Positions 46,498-52,967 of a stretch of DNA of 64,000 bases are shown piece by piece. This DNA is from Pleomorphomonas carboxyditropha (GTDB lineage Bacteria; Pseudomonadota; Alphaproteobacteria; Rhizobiales; Pleomorphomonadaceae), in assembly GCF_002770725.1 (NCBI RefSeq), contig NZ_NQVN01000012.1:95567-159566 (forward strand). Reading direction: 5' to 3'. Made by a program: the position numbers and the translations under genes. The first letter of the stretch is position 1; every line of letters begins with the position of its first letter. A model generated the notes under the pieces. The model had not been told where the DNA came from. It saw nothing but the letters and a program-made list of their open reading frames with translations, and searched no databases.

Positions 46498-47154
46498 TTA
46501 CGGCCACACGCGAGCGATGGCCTGCTTCAGCCCGGTGGCGGCTGCCAGCGGGTCCTCGGCGGCGATGATCGAGCGGCCGGCGATGACGATGCCGACCGGA
46601 TGGCCTGCGAATGTTTCGAGGTCGGCCGGCGTCACCCCGCCGGTGATGGTGACGGTGAATCCCATGCCGGCCAGCTCGTCGACGCGCGCAACGTCGCCGG
46701 GCCCCCACGAAAGGTCGCCCGCCGCCTCGCGATCGCGCGAGCGCTTGACGATGACGTGCTGCACGCCCGCCTCCCGCCACTGACGCGCCCTGGCCGCGTC
46801 GTACCATTCGTCGGACAGCTCGACCTGGACCTCGCCGCGATGGGCGGCGGCCACGGCGCAGACCTGCTTCACGGTGGTCATCGAGGCGCCGGCCACGACC
46901 GAGACGAGCGACGCCCCGGCCTCGAAGGCCATCTCCGAAAGCAGTTTTCCGGCCTCGGCGATCCGTATGTCGGCCAATATGTCCTTGTCCGGAAACAGCG
47001 CGCGGATTTCGCGCACGGCGCGCAGCCCCTCGGCGAGGATGAGGACGGTGCCGCACTCGATGATGTCGATCCGCGACGCGGCGCGCTGCAGCGGCGCGAG
47101 CGCGCCCGGCAGGTCGGTCTTGTCGAGCGCAATCTGCAGCCGGGGCGGCGTCAT
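46498..47154 (-). CDS. ulaD: 3-keto-L-gulonate-6-phosphate decarboxylase-like protein with altered active site
   Basis: The protein has 218 residues from ATG 47154. Fold and many segments match UlaD (KGPDC): IIECGTVLILAEG with E33, VELSDEW with E112, VTITGGVTP and VIAGRSII. However the DxKxxD motif of UlaD is D62-I-R64-I-A-E67, with Arg for catalytic Lys and Glu for Asp, and the position of His136 is Lys (VIVKRSRD). These changes would be expected to impair or redirect the reaction. It lies downstream of ulaE and is coupled to a 22-codon ORF by an ATGA overlap. Decarboxylase role is therefore tentative. Confidence 0.75.
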   Translation of the reverse strand: MTPPRLQIALDKTDLPGALAPLQRAASRIDIIECGTVLILAEGLRAVREIRALFPDKDILADIRIAEAGKLLSEMAFEAGASLVSVVAGASMTTVKQVCAVAAAHRGEVQVELSDEWYDAARARQWREAGVQHVIVKRSRDREAAGDLSWGPGDVARVDELAGMGFTVTITGGVTPADLETFAGHPVGIVIAGRSIIAAEDPLAAATGLKQAIARVWP

Positions 47155-47219
47155 GTCCTGGCCCCGCTTTCCGGGCGGCCGGCGGCGCGGCATCGTGGTG
47201 ACGGATGGACGGTGTTCAT
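47151..47219 (-). CDS. 22-codon leader ORF translationally coupled to ulaD
   Basis: AAGGAGGAAGACAC precedes ATG 47219, the best RBS in this operon. The frame encodes 22 residues (starting MNTVHPSPRC) and its TGA overlaps the ulaD ATG as ATGA, whereas ulaD itself has only AGGAC. This looks like a coupling or attenuation leader. A frameshifted longer N-terminus of UlaD is the alternative. Confidence 0.5.
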   Translation of the reverse strand: MNTVHPSPRCRAAGRPESGART

Positions 47220-47283
47220 GTGTCTTCCTCCTTGATTGAAATAGGCTGCGCCGGCCAACGGATCGCCGGGGCCGCGAAGTCGT

Positions 47284-48144
47284 TCACCAGTCGGCCTCCT
47301 GCAATTTGCCGAGCACGAACCGGCGCGCCGCGGCGGCGGCGCCGCACGGGTCGGCGGAGGCCTCCGCCCACATCTCGACGAGGAAGGCGCCGCGGTAGCC
47401 CAGCCGCTTGAGCGCGGCGAAGGCGGCGGCGAAATCGACGCAGCCCTCGCCGAACGGCACGCATTTGAACTGTCCGGGATCCGAGCCGGCGGGCGGCCGC
47501 GTATCCTTGACGTGCACGGCCACGATGTGCCCGATGCCGCGCGCGAGTTCGTCGGGGACGTTCGCGCCCCAGGCCGACAGGTTGCCGAGATCGGGATAGA
47601 CCTGGAACCACGGCGTCGGGATGTCGCGTTTCCAGGCGAGCCACTTGGTGATCGAGCCCATCAGCGGCCTGTCCATGATCTCGACGGCGAGCATCACCTG
47701 CGCGGCGCTGGCCAGGTCGGCGGCCCGGGCCAGCCCGTCGCGAAAACGAGCCAGCGAGTCCGGCGTCGACGGTTCGTAATAGACGTCGTAGCCGGCCAGT
47801 TGCAGCGTGCGCACGCCGAGCGCCTGCGCAAGATCGATCGCCTTGAGCATGATTTCGCCCGCCCGCTCCCTTTGCGCCGGGTCGGCGCTGCCGAAAGGAA
47901 AGCGGCGATGGGCGGACAGGCAGATCGAGGGGATGGCGAGGCCGCTGTCTTCGACGAGGAGACGCAGCGCCCGCCGCTCGTCACGCGTCCAATCAAGCCT
48001 GGCCAGCCGCTGGTCCGTCTCGTCGATCGACATTTCCATGAATGCGTAGCCGAGCTCGCGCGCCATCGAGAGGCGTTCATGCCAACCCAGAGAGGGCGGC
48101 AAAGCCTTTTCGTAAAGACCAAGATGGACGGCTGCGACGGACAT
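47284..48144 (-). CDS. ulaE: L-ribulose/L-xylulose-5-phosphate 3-epimerase
   Basis: The protein has 286 residues from ATG 48144. It parallels E. coli UlaE closely: LGLYEKALPPSLGWHERLSMARELG, EMSIDETDQRLARLDW, CLSAHRRFPFGS, RTLQLAGYDVYYEPST, VEIMDRPLM (Glu ligand), FQVYPDLGNLSAWG (Asp), HIVAVHVKDTRP (His) and FLVEMWAEASADP (Glu). UlaE converts L-xylulose-5-P to L-ribulose-5-P. First gene of the operon, opposite a DeoR regulator. The 4-epimerase UlaF that would follow is not in the window. Confidence 0.9.
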   Translation of the reverse strand: MSVAAVHLGLYEKALPPSLGWHERLSMARELGYAFMEMSIDETDQRLARLDWTRDERRALRLLVEDSGLAIPSICLSAHRRFPFGSADPAQRERAGEIMLKAIDLAQALGVRTLQLAGYDVYYEPSTPDSLARFRDGLARAADLASAAQVMLAVEIMDRPLMGSITKWLAWKRDIPTPWFQVYPDLGNLSAWGANVPDELARGIGHIVAVHVKDTRPPAGSDPGQFKCVPFGEGCVDFAAAFAALKRLGYRGAFLVEMWAEASADPCGAAAAARRFVLGKLQEADW

Positions 48145-48755
48145 GGTCAGACCGAAGTTTGCGATTTTCGTTTGGAAGTTGCCGACGGCGACGCTTTTCA
48201 AACATGAATCGAAACATAACGGTCAAAAATGACCACTCGAGTCAGGACGATATGATTGCATGCGCCCCAAACTCCGAGGACACACGCTCGTGCTGATCGT
48301 TTTGCTCGGGTACCGTTCGATAGGCGTTCTCGGGTTTCCTCTCTTCACCCGAACACGCACGATAATCATACACACCGAATCCGAAAGCAAGCCCAAACGA
48401 GGCAAAAAAGAAACATAAAAGGACAATTATCACTGCTTATTGGCGTATTTTTGATCGAAATATGATTGATTACGTAGTTTTGCAGTGCGCAGTTAGGCCC
48501 AAAATCCTCTTTCGATAGCCAACGGGCCGGCCTCTCGTCCAGGTCAATGGATTCCACGGGAGCGCGCGGCATGACCCCTGCCGGCGTATTTTCGCTCGCC
48601 CGAGCTCTGCCCTCGGAGAAATGTGCATAAAACGATCAGATATTGCGTGATCGCCGGAAGGCTGGCGGCGGTTTCTATTGTCGCCGCCCATCGGAAATGA
48701 TCTTGTGGCCTCGCGGGTGAGCGGAGCGCAATTCGCCGGAAGCACGAGGAGAACG
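48145..48755. promoter_or_regulatory. AT-rich divergent regulatory region of the ula-like operon
   Basis: About 610 bp without a convincing gene, clearly more AT-rich than flanks at 48200-48480. GGTCA-AAAA-TGACC (48221-48234) is a perfect dyad just upstream of ulaE. GAAACATAA occurs at 48211-48219 and again at 48411-48419. These are candidate DeoR operators placed to control both ulaE and the regulator, possibly with looping. Short ORFs here have no recognisable content. Confidence 0.55.
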
Positions 48756-49547
48756 ATGTCCGGATTTGGTCGAACGACGATGGCAAGGCGGGCGCGGGTG
48801 CTCGACGCATTGCAAAAGGCCGACCTCGTGCGCGTGCCGGACCTCGCCAGCGCGCTCAACGTTGCCGAAGTCACGGTCCGGCGCGATCTCGACGATCTGG
48901 CGGCGCAGGGCGTCGTGGAGCGGTTTCATGGTGGAGCCCGGCTTCTGGCCCGGACGGAGCAGGCCGAACCGTCGAAGCTTCGCGACGGCCTGGACGCCAG
49001 GAAGAAGCGCATCGCGGAGCAGGCTGCGACGTTCGTCCGCCCCGGCGACACGGTGATGCTCAGCGGCGGAACGACGACGCTCGCCGTGTTTCGCGAGATC
49101 GCGTCCATGGATGTGCGCATCGTGACCAACAACGCGAAGATCGTCGGCGAAATAAACGAGCACATGCGCGCGGAGCTGTTCGTCCTCGGCGGGGAATACA
49201 ACCGTCATACGCGCGCGCTCAACGGCGACCTGACCAACCTGACGCTCAACGAGATCAACGGCACGATCTGCTTCCTCGGCACCAATGCGATGAGCCAGAA
49301 GGCGGGCGTGACCTCGACGATCTATGCCGCCGCGATCGTCAACCGGCTGATGGCCAAGCAGTGCGAAAACCGCGTCGTGGTCGTGGCCGACGCCTCCAAG
49401 ATCGGACTGACGGCCCAGTTCTCGAGCCTGCCGATCACCAGCGTGCAGCGGTTGATTACCGACGCGGACGCCGATCCGGCGGAAATCGCCGCCTACCGCG
49501 CCGCCGGGCTGCAGGTCACCCTGTGCGACATCGACGAAGACATATGA
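48756..49547 (+). CDS. DeoR-family regulator of the ula-like operon
   Basis: The protein has 263 residues from ATG 48756 (RBS GAGGAG). N-terminal DeoR HTH: RRARVLDALQKADLVRVPDLASALNVAEVTVRRDLDDLAAQGVVERFHGGARL. The C-terminal DeoRC sensor includes VRPGDTVMLSGGTTTLAVFREIA and VVVVADASKIG. UlaR of E. coli belongs to the same family and responds to L-ascorbate-6-P. Divergent from ulaE. Confidence 0.88.
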   Translation: MSGFGRTTMARRARVLDALQKADLVRVPDLASALNVAEVTVRRDLDDLAAQGVVERFHGGARLLARTEQAEPSKLRDGLDARKKRIAEQAATFVRPGDTVMLSGGTTTLAVFREIASMDVRIVTNNAKIVGEINEHMRAELFVLGGEYNRHTRALNGDLTNLTLNEINGTICFLGTNAMSQKAGVTSTIYAAAIVNRLMAKQCENRVVVVADASKIGLTAQFSSLPITSVQRLITDADADPAEIAAYRAAGLQVTLCDIDEDI

Positions 49548-49613
49548 GCAGCCCGCCGCCTTGATGGCGCGAAAGCGGCGGACATGTCGCATATGGGTTC
49601 TTGCTGGATGGAG

Positions 49614-49770
49614 CGGCCCTATATCGGCCCCTCGCCCCATCCTGCCCGAGGTCCCGCGCCTGCGCGCAGGATGACAGTTTTATATATAAAAAACATATGG
49701 ATAGGTTGTCATCCTGCGCGCAGGCGCAGGACCTCGGGCCGAAAAGGGCGCTCTAAAAGTATAGGGCGCC
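49614..49770. repeat. palindromic intergenic repeat, family A copy 1
   Basis: Arms GCCCGAGGTCCCGCGCCTGC... (49644-49676) and its near-perfect inverse (49707-49739), ending in ATGACA/TGTCAT around an AT-rich centre (ATATATAAA). Outer ends carry GGCCCTATA / TATAGGGCG. The element folds into one long hairpin and recurs at 51301, 63001, 63430, 63655 and (half) 63860. Confidence 0.85.
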
Positions 49771-49852
49771 CCTACCCCAACGCATCCTCAACCGATCAAC
49801 CACCCGCTCCCCTTCACCTCCCCATCCCCACGCGAACGTGATCGCCCCATTC

Positions 49853-49871
49853 TTGACCGATCAGTCCATAA
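49853..49871 (+). promoter_or_regulatory. TetR operator in front of tetR
   Basis: TTGACCGATCAGTCCATAA. It matches, inverted, 18 of 19 bases of the site before the SDR gene (50510-50528). It lies 18 bp before the tetR ATG and overlaps a TTGACC-type -35, consistent with autorepression. Confidence 0.8.
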
Positions 49872-49888
49872 CCGCTACACCCTTGGCC

Positions 49889-50473
49889 ATGGCAAGACCA
49901 AGGGAGTTCGACAGGGATGCCGCGCTGGCGGCCGCGATCAACGTGTTCTGGTCCAAGGGCTTCGCCGCCACGTCGACGGAGGACCTGGTCCGGGCGATGG
50001 GAATTGGCCGGCAGAGTTTCTACAACACCTTCGGCGACAAGCGCCGGCTCTATCTCGAGGCGTTGCAGGCCTATCAGCAAAACGCCACGAGCTGTCATCT
50101 CGGCCGGCTGACCTCGCCGGTCTCGCCGCTGGCCGGCCTCCTCGACCTGCTGGTCGGCCTCATCCCCGACGACGACAGCCTGCGCTGCAAGGGCTGCATG
50201 GGAACGGGATCGGTCGGCGAGTTCGGCACCACCGACCCCGAACTGGTGGAGATGCGCGAGAGGATGATCGCGGTCGTTTCGGCCAAGATCGCCGAGAGGA
50301 TCGAAGAGGGACAGTCGCTCGGGGAGATCGACGCCGATCTCGACCCGAAACAGGCGGCGGCCTTCGTCCAGATCACCATGACCGGCCTCCAGCTCGCGGC
50401 GAGAGGCGGGGCCGGGGCCCAGGAACTTCACGCTCTCGCCGCCTTCGCCGTGGAACGCCTCAAGGCAAAATAG
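49889..50473 (+). CDS. TetR-family regulator of the adjacent SDR
   Basis: The protein has 194 residues. HTH: MARPREFDRDAALAAAINVFWSKGFAATSTEDLVRAMGIGRQSFYNTFGDKRRLY, the pattern of regulators that control SDR/quinone-reductase genes. C-terminal domain holds CKGCMGTGSVGEFGTTDPEL, with two cysteines close together that could serve as a thiol sensor. ATG 49889 is family-typical, although no strong RBS precedes it; a longer frame from 49838 would cross the operator. Confidence 0.87.
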   Translation: MARPREFDRDAALAAAINVFWSKGFAATSTEDLVRAMGIGRQSFYNTFGDKRRLYLEALQAYQQNATSCHLGRLTSPVSPLAGLLDLLVGLIPDDDSLRCKGCMGTGSVGEFGTTDPELVEMRERMIAVVSAKIAERIEEGQSLGEIDADLDPKQAAAFVQITMTGLQLAARGGAGAQELHALAAFAVERLKAK

Positions 50474-50509
50474 GATTTGAAAACAGAAGCATGCCCTTGA
50501 TCTAGCCAA

Positions 50510-50528
50510 TTATGGACTGATCAGTCAA
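50510..50528 (+). promoter_or_regulatory. TetR operator in front of the SDR
   Basis: TTATGGACTGATCAGTCAA contains the perfect palindrome GACTGATCAGTC. Located 16 bp before the SDR start codon, between it and the RBS region. Confidence 0.85.
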
Positions 50529-50544
50529 AAAAGGAGAAGACGTT

Positions 50545-51288
50545 ATGAGTGATGACAGCAGGAAAGTGGCGCTGGTGTTCGGCGGTTCGCGCGGCATCGG
50601 CGCCGCCATCGTGACGCGGCTCGCCGAGGACGGCTATGCCGTGTCCTTCACCTACGTGTCGCGCCCGGACGCCGCCAACGACCTCTCGGCCAAGCTGCGC
50701 GAGGCCGGCGGCGAGGCGCTGGCCATCAAGGCCGACAGCGCCAGCCGGGACGACCTCAACGCCGCCGTCGCCACCACCATCGACCGCTTCGGCCGGCTGG
50801 ATGTCGTGGTGGTCAATGCCGGCGTCGCCCGCATGGGCTTGGTCGATACAGTGCCGCTGGAAGATCTCGATCTGCAGCTCGACGTCAACGTGCGCGGCGT
50901 CTTCCTCGCCATCCAGGCGGCCGTGCCGCACCTCAAGGAAGGCGGCCGCATCATCACCATCGGCAGCAACATCGCGCTGCGCAGCGGCTTTCCGGGCGCC
51001 AGCGTCTACCAGACGACCAAGGCGGCGGTGGCCGGCATGGTCAAGGCGCTCGCCCTCGACCTGGCGCCGCGCGGCATCACCGTCAACAACGTGCAGCCAG
51101 GCCCCACCCGCACCGACATGATCAGCGGCCTCGGCAACGAGGGAATGGATATGGTGCTGGGCATGGTGCCGCTGAAGCGCATGGCCGAGCCGGAGGAAAT
51201 CGCCGGCATGGTCTCCTACATCGCCCGCGACGAGGCCGGCTTCGTGACCGGCGCCAGCCTGACCATCGACGGCGGCTTCGCGCTCTGA
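50545..51288 (+). CDS. short-chain dehydrogenase/reductase under TetR control
   Basis: The protein has 247 residues. Cofactor motif VFGGSRGIGAAIVTRL, NAGVARMG, catalytic ITIGSNIALRSG (Ser) and VYQTTKAAV (Tyr and Lys), and the C-terminal ITVNNVQPGPTRTDM...FVTGASLTIDGGFAL. This is the FabG-like classical SDR build. Probably reduces a reactive carbonyl or quinone that the TetR protein senses. RBS AAGGAG. Confidence 0.88.
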   Translation: MSDDSRKVALVFGGSRGIGAAIVTRLAEDGYAVSFTYVSRPDAANDLSAKLREAGGEALAIKADSASRDDLNAAVATTIDRFGRLDVVVVNAGVARMGLVDTVPLEDLDLQLDVNVRGVFLAIQAAVPHLKEGGRIITIGSNIALRSGFPGASVYQTTKAAVAGMVKALALDLAPRGITVNNVQPGPTRTDMISGLGNEGMDMVLGMVPLKRMAEPEEIAGMVSYIARDEAGFVTGASLTIDGGFAL

Positions 51289-51300
51289 AAGACGGCGGTG

Positions 51301-51450
51301 CGCCCTATATCAACCCCGTGCCCTTTTCTGCCCGAGGACCTGCGCCTGCGCGCAGGATGCCAATCCATCTATATGTTTCTTATATATAAAACTGTCATCC
51401 TGCGCGCAGGCGCAGGACCTCGGGCAGGACAAGGCGGAAGGCTGATATCG
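51301..51450. repeat. palindromic intergenic repeat, family A copy 2
   Basis: Arms from 51330 (GCCCGAGGACCTGCGCCTGC) to 51425, with AT-rich centre TTATATATAAA. One arm has ATGCCA in place of ATGACA. It fills the gap between the SDR and the convergent DUF2336 gene. Confidence 0.85.
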
Positions 51451-51521
51451 GTCTCCACCACCCCAAAAAGCGATCGGCGGCCCGGTGGGCCGCCGCGTTC
51501 GATAACGATCAGCCGCTTCCC

Positions 51522-52604
51522 TCACCCCACCGTGCGCACGCCGCGCGAGGCGGTGACGCGGGCGCGGGCGACGCGCGGGTCGATCTGCTGGAACTGGGCG
51601 AGCGCGTCGTTGCGCTGCCAGTTGTCGAGCCGGTGCTTCCACGGGCCGCACTTCAGCATTTCCTGCACGGTGGCGAACCTCAGGCCGAGCGCCCGCGCCA
51701 TCACCACGAAGGGCTCGGTGTCGACCCTGACCAGCCAGTGCTTGGCTTCCTCGATGTCGAGATCGGCCAGAAGCGAGAAGGTCGCCACCACGTCGGCGAA
51801 GCGGTCCTCGACGGCATATTGGCAGAGCAGTTCCTCGGAGACGATGCGCCGGCCGCCCTGCTGGCCGATGCGCTCCCAGGCCGACTCGAAGTCGTAGAGG
51901 CCGAGCCAGTAGGAGTTGGAAAGCCGCGCCTCGGCCAGCCGCGCCGCTTCGGCGAGATTGGCCTCGAGGTCGTCGTCCGCCTTGTCCATCACCGTCGAGC
52001 GCACCTGGTCGACGGCCTTGCCGATCACCTGCGAGATGATGGCGTCCGGCGTGTCGGGGCGGCGGCCGAGGATCTCGGCGGTGCGGGGGTCGGAAAGCGC
52101 CTGCTGCACGATGCAGGCGAGCGCGATCTCGCTGAGGCGGGCGCCGTAGTTGCCGGCGACCAGGCGGCGGACCTCGACGTTGCCGCGGCTGACCACGATA
52201 TCGGCCACCCGCTCGCTCAGCACCGACCGCTGGGCGATCGCCTTGAGATGGTCGGGGCCCTTCTCCTCGGCGATGGCGACTAGGTCGCGGTCGTTGAGCA
52301 GCGGCGACTGCCTGAGCACCGGCGAGGCGACGGCCGCCTCGTCGTCCTGGGCGAACTTGCGGACGGCCCGCTCCGGCGCCCGGCGCAGCGGGGCGATCTT
52401 CTCGGCGGCGAAGATGCGCGCCTCGATCTCCACCATCTCCGACAGGCGGGTGATGACGTCGTCGTAGATCTCGATCTGTTCGAGCGTGCAGCGCTCGGAC
52501 GTGAAGGCGAACAGCGAGGAGACGCCCTTCAGCAGTTCGTTCTTGCGATCGGGAGACGGATCGAGCGCAAGACTCTTGAAATCGACCAAATTGGTTTCGA
52601 GCAT
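51522..52604 (-). CDS. DUF2336 domain-containing protein
   Basis: The protein has 360 residues from ATG 52604. It is an all-helical, HEAT-like protein typical of DUF2336: DPSPDRKNELLKGVSSLFAF, DDVITRLSEMVEIEARIFAAEKIAPLRRAPERAVRKFA, RQSPLLNDRDLVAIAEEKGPDHLKAIAQRSVLSERVADIVVSRG. Function is unknown; the family is largely alphaproteobacterial. It stands alone. The 280 bp upstream to 52884 hold no other gene. Confidence 0.8.
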   Translation of the reverse strand: MLETNLVDFKSLALDPSPDRKNELLKGVSSLFAFTSERCTLEQIEIYDDVITRLSEMVEIEARIFAAEKIAPLRRAPERAVRKFAQDDEAAVASPVLRQSPLLNDRDLVAIAEEKGPDHLKAIAQRSVLSERVADIVVSRGNVEVRRLVAGNYGARLSEIALACIVQQALSDPRTAEILGRRPDTPDAIISQVIGKAVDQVRSTVMDKADDDLEANLAEAARLAEARLSNSYWLGLYDFESAWERIGQQGGRRIVSEELLCQYAVEDRFADVVATFSLLADLDIEEAKHWLVRVDTEPFVVMARALGLRFATVQEMLKCGPWKHRLDNWQRNDALAQFQQIDPRVARARVTASRGVRTVG

Positions 52605-52885
52605 TCCGGCACCACCCACAGAAAGCGTGACGGCCACGCTAGCGCCTACAAGTGGATATGGGTTTCACGAAATTCTTAGGATTTTATGGAAATTCCGGTC
52701 CGAAACCATCCGCTTCCAGACGATGGCGGCGATGCGACGGCGCGCGGCCGGCGGTGAAACGCGGCCGCGATCTTCCCACTCATGGGCCACCAGGCCGCGC
52801 GTGAGCGTCCGGAAGGGCCGACGCCCCGGGAAATTGCGCCGGGAGGCGCTCTCGACACGCGGAAATCGTTACCCTAAATATACTT

Positions 52886-52902
52886 GACGAACGTTAGGTC
52901 AG
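52886..52902 (+). promoter_or_regulatory. candidate TetR site before the glycosyltransferase fusion
   Basis: GACGAACGTTAGGTC includes ACGAACGTT (52887-52895), which reappears as AACGTTCGT at 61837-61845 upstream of the RND operon. An AT-rich -10-like TAAATATAC precedes it. Likely read by the TetR protein at 55430. Confidence 0.55.
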
Positions 52903-52967
52903 CCATTCCCAAGGCGTCGACGAGCCCTACATCACGGGCATGGCGAGACCCGTCGCGGAGCACAGCG

